DNA of 64,000 nt from Ascaris suum. Taxonomy: Eukaryota > Nematoda > Chromadorea > Rhabditida > Ascarididae. Each line of letters opens with the position of its first letter. Position 1 is the stretch's first letter. The stretch is from positions 2,666,001 through 2,730,000 of the forward strand of contig CM024168.1 in the NCBI GenBank assembly GCA_013433145.1, written 5' to 3'. Below, piece by piece: positions 12,801-27,600 of the stretch. Below the pieces are notes generated by a model. That model saw only the letters and a program-made list of their open reading frames with translations, ran no database searches and was not told the DNA's origin. A program made the position numbers and the translations under genes.

Positions 12801-15718
12801 CAAAACTGATACTTTCCAATCACTTTCATTATAAATCGATCTGTTAAAATGAATATTTTTGAAAATTTACAAATTCATTTTTGAATTTTTTTTTTCTTCT
12901 TATAATATTCTTTACACTACTAATAGCAATATGAGTAGAAATATTTACTGCTATATTTATAAATTGTAATAGTAAGAGTATTTAAGCGATGAGATTATAT
13001 CGTTATTAATGATTCTCATTTATTCTTTCCTCTCTTTAATTTAACTAAACGTCCTAATTAGTTCCAATATGACTATCATTTTTACAAATATTCCTTCTAT
13101 TTGAGATGAATACCTCATTTTATATCCTTAGTGCATAAAACTGAATTTTTTTTGAGTATTTCCTATACTTCTATCACTTTTTTCCACTAGTTGTTGTTGT
13201 GTTCAACTCATCTTGAAATTTATTATAATATTATGACCTTTAGAGGGTCTTATTGATATTAGTAGAAAGTTGTTTATAGTTTTGATGAAAAACTCACTCG
13301 GAAATAATTGCATAAAATTTAACGTTTGGCGTTTCGAAAATCCGCTGTTTCTTCCAAAATCATGAAAATCACAAAATCGGAAATTTCCAACAGCATTCAG
13401 AAGTCGTCAATTTCCGAGAAACTTTCAAATTCGTATGGTTTAGTATGATTTTTTTTTTTTTTTTTGAGAATCAACTAGAATGATTTGGCCAGTATAACGG
13501 CGATTTGAGTAACCGGTTGATTCGTTTCTCACTAGAAGAGTTTTCATACGTTCAGATGGAATTTTTTAGTCTTTCTTTCCATTAGATATTGTTTTCCACT
13601 AGATTATCGAATATTACAGCATTTTTGTTTGCGCTAAATACTCCCCTAACCGTTTAGAAAGCTGTACAAATAAAAACTAAATTTTTTTTTCATTGTTAAC
13701 GCTAAAATTGAGGGGGGGGGGAAAATGGTGGGATGAGGTAAATAGAAGATTGAATAAACATATTCCGCCTAGAGGTGATAATTGAAGCATGTTTATTATT
13801 GAGATAATTAAAGCTGTGGGCTATAAGGTAGCAAATCGAATGCGTTGCTAGGACTGACATTGTGCATTTACGTCACCAACATGTCATTTAGCTTATTCGC
13901 CGGCATATCTGTCTGCCCCCGTCTTTCCTTGTCACCTTGAGATTAGTTCATCTAGAAATTTCTATAGGGTCGTAATCATTTGTAGACTTAATACTATAGA
14001 CTAAACCTATCGTCGTAAGCAGCCGGGTATATAAGTATAATATAAATCCGCTTTTAAGAATGAGATCAAGGAAATGAGATAAACGGGATAAAAAGAATCA
14101 AAAGCTAGCATAATCGCTAAAAACATGCCATATGCTCATATATAGAGTATAATGGTGTCCGTTCAATTGTTAGTCAAATAATGTTTAACGAAATAAATCG
14201 AATAAATATTTAAAATTGCAATTTGCAAAATTATTTCTGAGTATTGCAATATTTAATTGCAATAAGAAATTGCAATATCCTATCGAAATATTTAAATATT
14301 ACAACGCTTATGCAAAAATTTTCTTATTTTATCATGTTTTAATTTCATTTTTTTTTCTCTGTTTAATTCGATATTCCCTTTAATATTTCATATGTTTATT
14401 GAGGAAATGAATGAATATTTGTTGTTTACATGATTATATTTTTCTTCTCTTCACTAATTATATGTATTTTCTTTCAGGAAAAAAAAAGAGGAATAATCTC
14501 GTTGTATGATTCCTTTTATTTTTATTTTTTGGAATTAAATTTTGTTGACATACTTAATAAACGTTTGCCACCCCTCTCCTATCCATGATGCATACTCCAC
14601 TTCCCTCCCCCCCCCCTCCCCTCCCACCCTCCCACATCTTGTTTAATGCAGAGATGTCTCCGTTGATGAGTTGGGAGTCTTTCCGAAAATTATTCTTTAA
14701 ATTCGGTGAAAAGGTAATTTTTTTTGCGGGTAAATGCGACGGGAAAATGGTATTTTGCGGGAATCCGAAAATTCCACCCAAATAGGCATTTCTATCATTG
14801 TTCTTTTTTTTTTCTTTCTTTCTATTCTGCTTTAATTTTCATATAGTTTTTTGAGACTGATAAAATTGATCTTACTAGTTTTTTTTGAATGAGCGATCTC
14901 TTGCTTCCTGCAAGAATTTTTTTTTTGTAATGGATAGAAAGCTTGAGTGCAGCATTACGACGATGATGGATGAAATTTGATGATCCGATAAATCCACATA
15001 ATGCTCATTTATCGTATTTACACCCAACGTTGTTTTCATTGTCTAATTTAGTCCATCGTTGTCGGTTGTCTAGCTTTCATAATCTCTCAGACATTCCCAA
15101 AAAAAATTTTTATTTTCGCTAATTGTCTGAGCATGTCCGACGTGTCTGTCTGAAGCGCGTCTTTATTTGTCTGACGTGTCTGAAGCAATTCCTATTTGTG
15201 TTCATTTTTACGTATGCCGTTTGTCGTTATATCGCGATATCTTAAGTATCATCTATTGTCATATGTTATACATCGCCAAAAAAAAAAATCGTTATTGTTT
15301 TCGAGGAAGCGTACAGTGTGCCCACCATCAAATTATCGGTCATTAAGCAACAACAACGATCACATATGGCCGAATCATCATTGACGCTTTTTCATCATCT
15401 CAGGGGCAATTCACTTATTAAACAGGTTAGCTTATTTTTTTCTTCAAAATTCACCTCCTCATCGATTAAAATTTATTATATGCATGCATATAAAAATGAT
15501 ATTTTCTTATAATATTACTTTCTATGGTCTTAAAATGATGCTCTATATTATAGCGGAAATTAACTTATATATGACGAAATTTTTTCATTGAATTGCCACT
15601 TTTATTTTTTTAAAAAATACATCAAATGTAGTAACAGCTACAGTTAAACAACTTCACTTCATGGCTGATCTTTCCTACAGATGGAGTCACGAATATCGTC
15701 GTTCTTCTTCTTGTATGA

Positions 15719-15820
<102 letters not shown>

Positions 15821-17040
15821 CTAATAGAACGGATCGCTATAAAAATTATAGATGCCCCAGAACTATATTTGTGCGTGTGCTTGAATATTTCTATCTCTTT
15901 ATTTGCATATTTATTTAGTATTCAGACGATCGTTCGATTTGCATATTCCATTAGATTTTGCATTTGATCGGTTACGCACTTCATTATCAATTCAGAGCTA
16001 AATTGCATAAAATTTATTTGCGTCGATTTTTCAAGTATTTTCGATAAGGGTTAAATATTTGTGGAAACATCTATTCGTGTTTATTATTTTTAACGTATCG
16101 TCATCGCCGATAGGTAACATGGTGAAAATGAGCTGAGTGAGATCCGATCTCCAGCGAGACCTGAAATTCCGACTCCAAATTTCCACTCTTCTTGGATTAG
16201 CGAATCGATTCCTCGATGTTATGCAAGAATCAATAAAGGAGTTAACTCACAGATTTGCATACCACTATTTTTATTGATCGATCAGTATTCATATTCCTCT
16301 ATTCATTGGAATATTCCATAAATATTCACCTATATAGTCGATATATCCAATGATATTTGAGTAGAATTTATTCATATATTTCCTCTTGCCAATAACATAA
16401 GTTGAATTGTATTTTACCTGCGGTATTCATGTTTTCAACTTTTTGCGGTATAAGATTGAACTTCATGCTCGCTAATTTTATGTTGCTATTCATCGTTATG
16501 CACTCTCTCACTTTTCATCACGCTATTTGATAACATTAGCGACAGCTAAAAAATGATCAAAAAACATTGTGGTACTTGAGTGACAACATGCAATAAATTT
16601 CTGTAGTTCTTTGTTAATCATTCAAGTACACTCATTTCTTCCTCGTGACGTTATGTGCAATCTTTTTTTTTCTTTTTTTTTTTTCAAGATTAAGGGTTGT
16701 TTCAAGTTGTGAACGTTGAATTTTTTTTTTTTTTTTGGAAGGGAGGAGGGAAGGGAAGCTCAAAGGGAAACGGAGAGCGAGGAGGACGATTTATAGGCAA
16801 TATCCATCTAAAAACACTTGTAAGCGTATGCGTCAATTCTAGAAGAAAGAAGGCGTACATCGAAGAATGCAATTTCCTATGTTGCACTTTGTTTGATTTT
16901 TTCTCTTCAGTACGCTGAATGCAACTTTTTTTTCTTATCGAATGATGGATATGATATGATATGATGATATAATGTTAAGCGAAACGTTTTCTAAAGCTTA
17001 TTCGTTCAATCATATAAAAATGATGGGAGGGGTGTACAGT

Positions 17041-17074
<34 letters not shown>

Positions 17075-17105
17075 GGGGGAGGGAGGGCGAGGGGTAGCAT
17101 TTTTA

Positions 17106-17152
<47 letters not shown>
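17041..17152. repeat. G33 run, G-rich spacer and (AT)n tract
   Basis: A run of 33 G residues (17041-17073) is followed by GA-rich sequence and then by about 45 bp of alternating AT (17108-17152). The G-run has ample capacity to form a G-quadruplex, and the AT tract can form a hairpin. Exact lengths may be unreliable because such tracts slip in sequencing. Confidence 0.9.
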
Positions 17153-17156
<4 letters not shown>

Positions 17157-17504
17157 TTCCATCCGCCTCTACCAAATTTTATTTTTAATCTCTTCAATAT
17201 CCGTACTTGTTCCACCGGTGATGTGAATTATTCTCATCATAGTAAACCTATAGAGTTTCTCAATAATAGCTTAATCATACAGCCTTCTTCTATGATGTTT
17301 ATCTATAAATTGAAGTAATGAATTATTTATCATTTGTTTTTTCGCATTTATTAGTACGTTATCGGATGCTAACGATAATGTGAAGTTAACGTCTTTTCCT
17401 TTTTTAAGCTTTGCTTAGGTGTTCGCTAATTCGTTCTCATGAATAATCTCTTCTATAGATTTTAATTAATTTTTCTTCATTTATTCGACGGATTTATAAT
17501 ATTT

Positions 17505-17927
17505 TTGAAATTAAAAAATTTACGATCCTTATGTTATTTCTTTTTTTTTAAATATAAATTCGAGTCAAATCGATTTCTGCTATCTTTTTTTTTTTTCGAA
17601 GCAATAGACGAGGTGTATTTTCTTCTATTGTGTAATTATAGGAGATTTACGTTGATTTTTCTTAATCAGTTGATTAAAATGGATTGTCACACTAGTGAAA
17701 ATGTCATTCCACATAGCAGACAGCTATCGTTTGAAGGTGTATTCAGTAAGAAGAATCGTCTTTTAGTAGTCTTCCGTTTCGAGAAATTCTATGTACTCTT
17801 TGCTTACACACTTTCCATCTCTTCTTTTTTTTTTTCTTTCCTCTGCATTCACCTCATGAATTCGCCGAAAAGGAGCCCCTCTAGGAGCTCTGATTTGGCA
17901 AAAATTGTCGACCAACTAAGATTATAG
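17505..17927 (+). CDS. hypothetical open frame, 140 codons
   Basis: The longest ATG-initiated frame in the window. The first 50 residues are inflated by T-runs (Phe/Leu), but the second half is mixed in composition and ends in a basic, Ser-rich tail with SPKRSPSRSSDLAKIVDQLR. A hydrophobic stretch lies at residues about 98-115. I do not recognise it. It lies on the same strand as the RhoGEF gene, more than 17 kb upstream, so the end could be part of a distant 5' exon, but no donor site gives a testable join. A chance frame remains quite possible. Confidence 0.2.
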   Translation: MKLKNLRSLCYFFFFKYKFESNRFLLSFFFFEAIDEVYFLLLCNYRRFTLIFLNQLIKMDCHTSENVIPHSRQLSFEGVFSKKNRLLVVFRFEKFYVLFAYTLSISSFFFSFLCIHLMNSPKRSPSRSSDLAKIVDQLRL

Positions 17928-20900
17928 TAAAATTTTTCGGGGACCATTGACGGTGAATGATAGAACTTTATAACACACTAGAACAAAAGTATACTAAAAG
18001 AGATTTCAGAGAACGACAAATCTGCGTGGGAGTTTTCTCGCCCCCTCTTCATCACATCTTTTCCCCTCCTTTTCCCATTGCACCTCATCAAGTCAATATT
18101 ATAGTTTTATGAACTAATACTTTGTAACTTGTAAGATCTTTTAAAGCTATATATGAATATTCAAAAAAAACGTATACATAAATCGAGCGTATATTCCAAA
18201 TAGCCATTTTATAAGAATATTTCATGTTGGTTTTATTCGTTCTTTATGTCTATTATGGGCAGCCTTACGCTAATATTTACTTTGTTGTTCTAGTGAATGC
18301 ATTCATTTCTTAGAGATCATTCATATGAACATACTCGGATTCATATAAGTTTATGAATAGAAGCTAGATAAGTTACAATTTACCCTTCATTTAGTTTAAA
18401 TAAACAAATCAATTAAAGATATTAGATTGAATTCAATCAAATTGCTTGCTGACTATTTCGAGGTTATTGGTTTAGCGAGAAAAGAAAAATGAAATACAAT
18501 AATTGATTATCGGTTAGCGTTAATTAAGATTCATATGAATTTTGCCCTACATACTTCGAATGACATTTACAAATTGATAGGAAATCTCTATCGAACAATT
18601 TCACTTCTAGTCTTTTTAAGTAGGGAATATATCATTTTCGAAAATCTACCATCCTCATCCCTCTTTACTCGAATATTTCTATTCATTTATATCTCCCATA
18701 TTGTATAATTTAATCTCAAAATTGAAAGTAAACATTTTATTTGCAAATATTCACAATGTGTATCATATTTCGATATATTTTCGTGAAATTTTCGAATCAG
18801 AAATAATCCTAGTTGTTGTATAGCGTTCATGAAAAAACCACTCGAAGTTTTTTTTGATCGAAGTGTTTTTTTATTTGAATTTAAGGATAATTTCACATTT
18901 ACCTTACTCACATTTGTCTATAATTGTTCGTGATAGTAATAAAAAAAACAATAAATAAGCCTCAATAATATTTGAATTGCTCCTTAAGTATAGAATAAAA
19001 ATTAATAAAATAGCGCATATAAGCGCCCGCCGCCTAACAAAACAATGAAATCTCTTTTAAAACGCTTTTGTTAATGAAATATTTCGAATTTAATAATTCA
19101 ATAAAAAATAAAAAATAAAATATTAAATTTCCCTAATATAAAATCGGAAATAAATTATTATTCTTTTTATCAAATAAATAAAATAAATTTAATAGAATTA
19201 ATGAATGAAATTAAGTAAAATTTAAATAAAATTAAAGAAATAAATGATTTTTCTTTGGGGGGGGGGGGGCGGTATTTTTTCGTCACTTCACAAAATCTAT
19301 GATTGTTATTTTTTGCGAAAACGAAATCAATAGCCGTTAGACTCACAAAAGATTACAATAGCGAACAAAATTGACATAATCTTTCGTAACGTGGAATGGA
19401 ATTCAAGTTCATTTTCATATTCGTTGTAATAGGTTAGTGGCGACCAGGTACGTGATACAACTCTATGTAATGAGTTGCCTGAGGATGAACCTTGAGGTTA
19501 TTCAATTAATACACCTATCGCCTAGGTGTCGAAAAGCATCACAACATGTCGTTAAGTCAGAGTGCACAATGGTTATAGTTTGGAAATGAAAAAAAAATAA
19601 AGGAATGGAAACGTTGGCGCATTATCGCAATGCAAGTTTCACTCAATTTTTGTTGATGACTACAGTTCTATGTGTTTGTATATGTATGCGTTTCTCTGAA
19701 ATTCGGCCTATTCTCTTATTTTATTGGCGTTCACCCAATCGATTAGTTAATATGTGATTTTAATGATATTTATGCGTATTTCGGCAATTTTATCGAATTT
19801 CTGCTAATTGTTATCATATTCGGAATTTCTTCAGAGCGGCTATCAACAAACTGGAGTAATTACACCTCCAAAGAAAAAAAAAATAGTCTGTGAATAAAGT
19901 TGGAATTTTCATTTATTAAGTATGCAAAAGCATTTCGCATCATTAGTGCTTAAATGATATGCAAATATTTCTAAAGGCGATTAAGCTAGAACTTCCGTTT
20001 ATTAATTTAATTGTCAGAAATAAATCCTTTTTTTTTTCGAATAGTACATTACAATTGTGGCAATTATGATGACGCATCTCGTTTATGTATCTATAGGAGA
20101 GATGATCGAGTAATAATAGTTGAAACCGATGAATTACTATCGTTGCGGGAAGTTTATTTAATGAATAGATATCATTGCCCTATAGCGAATAAATGCCAGT
20201 TGAAATTAGTCAAAAGTGCAGAATTTATAAGTGAATTCTTTAGGAGATCGTTGAAAAAAAAAAAAAATGAAAGCGTAAAAATGCTCTAAGAGGAAGTTTT
20301 TTTTTTTTTTACTTCATTAATATTTTTATGAATTTCGAAATGATGCATTTAACAATCAGATGGATGAGTATTAATGTGATTTCGTATTGGCAATAAGTAA
20401 GAGATTCTGGTTCGATTTCGTACTGAGGCAATCATTTTTTCTTAATTGTTGCGAAAAATTTTCGCACTATAAAATAGAGTTCTTTAGCAATTTTTCCTAT
20501 CTATAGAGAGTCTTTTCTTTTCTAGATGAATATTTTTAATGCTTTAAAGAGTGAAAATATTATTATTACTTACAATGACTATCGTAATAACTTTGATAGC
20601 TCTATGGAAAAGACAAGCTAGCAAATAGCTTCTTAGCATAGTTGTTTGAGTGAAGGCTAACCGTCATTGCTATAAGTGCATGACGTCAATATAACTTCCG
20701 TATGTCACGTCTCGCATTAGTGAGTGATGCTATATAATTTTTCATTTGCATAAACATACGATTATTTCAGGGAGAATATTGTAATATTTTAAAATATATT
20801 TATTAATATTATTTACAAAAATTTTGGAATAAATATAGTCGAAATATCACCTCATATTTTTTCTTTTTATTGCCTTTGAAATTTTTTTTAGTGAAAATTA

Positions 20901-23355
20901 ATAAAAATTTAAAGTAATATTTAATAAATGAATAAAGATTTCAGTGAAGTTCATATTTCTTGCTCGCATAAAATTTCCATTTCCTTTTCTCTAAAAAATT
21001 AAATACTCGTTTTCATGCATATTACTTGTTATTTTTATTATTTACGTTCTTTGATTTCTATTTTCAATAATTTATTCGATATTTAATTCTATTGAAATTT
21101 ATAATTTAGCGTTATTCATCTTGTAGAAATGCGCATTTTTGAGTTTATCAGCACGTAAATTTTCTGCAGTTCACTTGATTACGCTCCATATGAGCTCGAT
21201 GTCGACACTAGTGATCATAAAAGCTACAACAAGATAGATATTATACTTCACGATATTAGTTATAGTCAGTGATTATAGCCAATCGCTTTGTTATAGTCAA
21301 TCGCTTTATTAATATACAGCTTCCTCCTAGAATAAATTTAACTTGAAAATCTCACATTGCATACGCAAATTCCATATCGAGTTCAATTGCCGGGATGCTC
21401 TCCATCCGGCTCTCTCCCTTTCGTCCTCTTCGTCTTCATTTCTTCCCTCTCCGTTTCGCGTTTCCCTCATTGGTTGATACGTTGAAATAAGTTGATTTTA
21501 TTGTAGGAATATAGGATTATGGATAATTGAAATTTCTTCTTCTTTGATGATTGCTTTCAAGGCTCGAAATTATAAAGTTTTACAGGAACGTTAGTCATAG
21601 AGATGAATAGGATGTTGTCTTCTATCCAGTCTACTTCTTTTACAAATGGGTGAAATACACCTGAAGATTTCAAATGAATTGAAGGAACTGCTTTCAAGCA
21701 GAAAACAATTGATAGAGGAAAAAAAAATGAAGCTTCTGTCTAGCGATTTTTTTTTGCCAAGTCAATTGGTAGGCTAATGACGCTGATTTTACCAAAATCA
21801 ACCTCATTATTCGTAAAAAGTTTTCAATTCTTCGTTTTGACTCCTAGTAATTTGCTCTTTTAGAATTTAGAGATTGTCACCGCGTAATTTAATTTTCTTC
21901 GATATTCGCAATTTTATCAACCATGGAAACTACAGTATGCAATTGGGGACGTGGTTATTATAATTCTGCAAATAGTTAGTATCGGTTCTTAACTTGGTTT
22001 CGACTTCAGTGAAAATCGTTGTTTAATGGCAAGTGAAAAACTTCATAGGCAAGATTCAAAGAAATATTAATGAGCGAAAATGATCAGAGTAGTTCAAACT
22101 TTAAAGCATAACTTTAACAGGTTGAATTACTCTTTAAAAAAAACAAAACCCAAGTTTTTAGGTTTTATTCCACTTTGTTTCATGCGGTTATCGGTTGTGT
22201 TTCAATGATTGTCATTGATATTTTGCAATTCATATTGCAAAATTCATTTTAATTGCGTAAATTTTATTGCAATTTCAATGCATCTTTTCACGCTATTGCA
22301 TGATGAATCTCTCTCAGATATTCTTCAAACAATCGGCAGGTTTCATTACGGCTTTTAAAAAAAATCTTTGCAATAGCATATATTGTATCGTTTCATTTAA
22401 CTATGGATTTAATCTTTTAGTATTTCATTCTTTTTTTTTAGCAATCTAAGAAAGCATTTAAAGGCTTAAAATTATTTACGTGATTCAAGAAAAGCGTTTT
22501 TTTTTTTCTTCAAATTTCCAGCCATTTCTAGTTGCCATTTCTAGTGCTCTTCTAGATTACACCCAAATTGAAAACCTCCATCATCGAGTAATAAAATACC
22601 CACTAAGAAAGATACTAACAATGGGGATGTAATATCAATATCCGAGATATTTGATGATCCTATTTTTGTCTACTATGACTTCTGATATCCTCTGAAAAAA
22701 AAAACCTATTCAAATTTTATTGAAAGTTTAAATGAAGCTTCAAAAATAAGCTTCCTCACTAAAAAAAAAAGGACCCTAAGATATTTGAAGAATATTTTTT
22801 AAAAATAAACGAACATTTTGAATTTCATTCTCGCTAAATCGATTCGCATAATAATTGCTATGATTAATGAAATAACTCATAATGGATTATATCAAATGTT
22901 CTCAATTAAGACTTTATTTTATCTCGTCTCATAAATTTTCACAAACAATTTCATATTTGTATTCTCTAATTTTAACAGCTTTCATATTTTATTGAATAGA
23001 TTGATATTCTCTACTCATTATTCTTCTAGTACTAACAAATTCTTTTAATTTCAATTATAGTCTCATTAATATTCATCTAGTTACTATTTCATTCTATTTC
23101 TCCTTTATTAAACTTCTATTTTTTTACTGCGGAGATTGGGGGAGGGGGGAGGCGGATGGAGGTGGAAGATTCTTCGATGTTTTTTTTGTCTATCACAGCA
23201 AAAAAAAATCGAAACTTTTAAGATTTTCGAATTTTTAAAACAATTCAAAATTCTATTTATTTTATAGAAATACAATCGTTGCAATCGTCGGAATTCCCCT
23301 CCACAAATTATCTCTCAAAAATTGCACAAATAAATTGAATCCGCTAAACGATAAA

Positions 23356-23480
23356 GTTTTTATCAATGCTGATTGCAAGTTTTTTTTTATCAATGCTGAT
23401 TGCAAAAAAATATCAATGCTGATTGCAAATAGAGAGAAAGTTTTTATCAATGCTGATTGCAAAAAATAGAGAGAAAAAAC
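23356..23480. repeat. tandem repeat of ATCAATGCTGATTGCAA, 4 copies
   Basis: The 17-mer ATCAATGCTGATTGCAA occurs four times with starts near 23362, 23389, 23412 and 23446, separated by A- or T-rich spacers. ATAGAGAGAAA follows two of the copies. Unequal spacing suggests decay of an older array. Confidence 0.9.
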
Positions 23481-23935
23481 TTTAAAAAAAAAAACTAATA
23501 TTGAAATGATGTTATAGTGGTTATATTCTATGGAATACGGGAAAGGGCATAGAATTATAACTTATAAATATTAATGTGTTTTCTCGCAAATAAACAAAAA
23601 TTTTTAGCGGTCATTATTATAATGAAAGCATCAAATGAGCAACGGAATAAATATATACTCGGTTGTTGGTTTAATTTCATATTTGCCAATGCAAGAAATA
23701 TTCTTTCAAAGACAGAAAAAAAAAGGAAACAAGATTCATATAGAAGATGTTATTTTTGTGCAACTATAGATCACGTGGATTTTTTTTTTTTTTAAACAGA
23801 AATCACATTATGCAAAAATATTTTCTCTTTTTTTTGGCAAAATTCTTTCAGCGTTAAAAATATCGCAAATATTTTCAATCGCCTATTTCATATATCGTTG
23901 AAGCGTGATGATGAGTACTTTAAAATACAATTGTA

Positions 23936-24039
23936 TGCTTTTTATATCAGAAAATGTGCTTTAATTCGTAAATACAATGGTTCAATAAAATGAAATAAAT
24001 TCTTTCGCTATGTGCTTTTTATATCAGACAATGTGCTTT
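23936..24039. repeat. 27-bp direct repeat, two copies
   Basis: TGCTTTTTATATCAGA, then A or C, then AATGTGCTTT is present at 23936-23962 and again at 24013-24039, one mismatch apart, with about 50 bp of unrelated sequence between. Confidence 0.8.
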
Positions 24040-24523
24040 CTAGTGCAAACGATGAGAATTGTGTCAGATGTGATTTCAGTTCCAAAAAATGACTATTAGT
24101 GGAAATTGCTGAAAATGATCATTGTTAGCATATTTCTAAAAAAAAAAACAATTCATAACCCTTAACTACACGATCACTCATTAGCATTAGAGAGCAGAAA
24201 CACTAGAATGAGGCCTCGCTTCTCTCTATGAATTCTGCTCATGATTCTTTTATTTTAAAAAAAGAAAAGATGGAAAATCTTTCCGGGGTTTATTCAATTA
24301 CGGAAAACCGAAAACGGAACACGAAAACGGAAAGCTTTCATGCGAAAGAAAATTAGTTTTGTTTTTATGATGTAGACTTATATTGTGTGCATCGATGTGT
24401 AAACATTCTTCCGATTCATTGAGTGGGATTTTCCGCTTTTTTGATTCACAAAAATGCGATTCTTAATCAGTCATTTACTACTAAGGGTATCATCATAAAA
24501 TTATTCGAAATTTTGTCAATTCG

Positions 24524-24658
<135 letters not shown>

Positions 24659-27600
24659 CAATGAAAATATGATACATATTTCACGCTTTATCACTGATGT
24701 TTATAGGCCATTTTTCATTTTTCGAGGGAATATTCTACACTACAGCATATAAGACGATGTAAATCATCAAAAATCGCCTAAGAGACCGATCCTTCGACAA
24801 AGTAAATGAATAATTTAGTATTTCTTCTTCTGTTCTTCTGTGTTACATTTTTACTTTCTACTTCTTTTATAATCACCTCAATCATATACTGATAGTTTTC
24901 GGTAATGAAGTTGGGATGCCTGCGATTGCTCTTGAGCGGAGAAATTCGGCGAGTGAGATTGGTTTTTTTGCGTTGTGAAATTTTTTTAGGCGATCGTTTT
25001 AAGTAATAAAATTCCTGTGCGTATAGTCACCTAATATTTTTTCTTAACGTGTGAATTCATCCTAGAAGTGCACTCACTTGGACTTTTTTCCTCTGGATAT
25101 TTTCCCCAAGGCCTTCAGAGGTTCAAAATTGAAGAAGCTAAACGAGACCAGAGCGTTTGAATTGCCCTCATACCTTATTATGTGCTTTTATAAATTCGTT
25201 TTTAAACAATCCACAATGGTAATATCACGTTTGTTTGTGTGTATGGGCGTCTGTTTGAATGTCTGCGAAGATAAGATTCTCACTATATCCCCCCAGGTAA
25301 AATCCCACCTTGTGACCATATGAAATGAGGATTTATTGAGGTGAGACTACTTTTGTCTTCGAAATATTATCAAGATGTAACAAGATGATATTAGAAAACA
25401 GTGTCGTTCAAATATCACATATAGACGGGGAGGATTCTTTAGATGGAGATTCATTGAGGTTTTTTTTTTTTGCTTTTTTCCTTAGGAATATTCCTTTGCA
25501 ATAATTAAGCAATCTTTTTTTCAAAAAAGGTTTATTCGATGGAGGAAAACTATTCGTACTTTTGCGGTGCTTTCATTTTTTTGACCGGTTACCGGTGGCT
25601 GAGGTATACCCTTGGCTTAGAGGTGTTCCGAGAAAAACAAATCTAAATTCAGAGAAATTCACATAAAGACTCTTGAACTTATCTTGTTGCGTAATTGATA
25701 ACCACTGCTAGTTTAATTTACATTCAAGTGTGTTTCCGTCGAGAGTAATTACCACTTTTGCAGCCATTAGACGAATTCTTTGCAACATATTAGCTTGCTT
25801 AGCAGAAATAAGCGTTCTCGCTATTTAGAGTTATTTAAAATCATTTTCACTTTGCTAGCCGCATAGATATGACTTGAAACCTGAACTCATCGAAAATGCT
25901 CAGCTCAATATGAGCATTAAATACAACTTTTTGCAAAGTTGACGATACACCAATTAGCATATCGACAAATTTAGTAAGAGTAATATGATATGACCTTAAT
26001 GATGACGAGTTGAAGTATCGCTTTCAAATTGAAGATTTAATTTAAAATTTACATAAGAAACATCTAAAATTTAAATTTGAAATTTAAAATTTAAAAATTT
26101 ACATATGAAATTTATATACATATGAGAAAAAAAAAACTAAATCAAATTAATGATATTTTCATAGTTTCGAAATATTCAAAAAATTTGCATATTGTCAAAT
26201 TTATGTAAATTTCATATGAGAATAGAAATGATTTATGGAATATGTGATGTTGAATGGGAAAAATTTAAGAAAAATTCTCTTAAAACGATTTACAAAAAAA
26301 AAGAATATTTCTAAGAACTTGAAAATTTAAGTCGAATTGACAATATGGAAGAAGTCTGTTAGTTTGTAGAATTCAATTTATCGGACATCTCTTCGAGATT
26401 TATTTGATTTGATTTTCGAAGTCAGCAACTTATTCATATTTAGTTGCAATTCTTTCTTTCATTTTTATTCTATTTTTATTTTTTTTTTTTTCATCAGAAA
26501 GTTGAGATTTTTTTTTCAGCAATTGTGTAAGTTTTTTTTTCCCAAGTCTTACAAAGATTTTTGCGAGAGTAATAGCGTTCATAATGGCTATGGATGTATG
26601 TTTTATGCATATGCTTCTGCTGCTGTTAGCTTAATTGCTTTCATGCATCATGCGTTTATCCGTAAATGTTAGCCACCAAACAATACGAGAGACGTGAACA
26701 ACACAACGAAATGACAGCAGCACTCTTTCATGTAGGTGACGCATTTAATACGCAAAAAAAAAATGACTCGTAGTTTATAGCAGAAAAAAAAATGGACTCA
26801 TCATTCAACAACGAGCATTTTTGGAATATATTTTTTTAAAATATGAATTTATAATTTATTTAGTTAGTTAGTAATAAGTTAGTTAGTAAAAAAAATAAAA
26901 TAATGATAAATGAATAGAATAACGATATATAAAATTTGTGCTATTTTTTATCAAAGAAAAACATTTCATAATTTAATTGTCACGATTGCCGATTTCTCCA
27001 TAAACATAACTGCTTGCTGGATTGAAGAGGTTTTGAGCGTAGGAAATAGCGTGACGAAAGGAGAATGAAATTTTACCCGTAGCATTGCCTAGCAATTTCC
27101 CAGCGTTGATAATCATCAATATATTTCACCACAGTTTCTTTGATCGATGAATTGTTTCATTGATCGTTGAATTGAAACTATAAGATAGATAGATAATTTC
27201 AGATATAGACCTATCGTTTATTTACACTTCCAATGTTATGCTTAAGTAATTCTTTGCATGCTTTTGTCGGAAATTTATGAAAATGCTGAGAAATTTGCAT
27301 GCTTGCAGCAAGTAATGGTGCTATATTTTATGCAAAAAGAAGGCGCCTATGTTGTTGCAACTCTTTATTTTGTTCGCAAGTTGAAGAAGTGTGCAACTGT
27401 CAGTTAGCTTTGCAATTCCTTCAGTAGGGCTGAGAGATGCCTGCGAAAACATTTCTGATTAACGGAATGAGAAAATGGCACTCAGATTTGCCAACATGAG
27501 TCAAGCATTGTATAAAAAATCTACTCGCCTATATAGGAGTAATGTTTTGCGGGATGAAAGTTTCATTCGGGAATGGGCATATTGTATTTTAGAGGACAAC

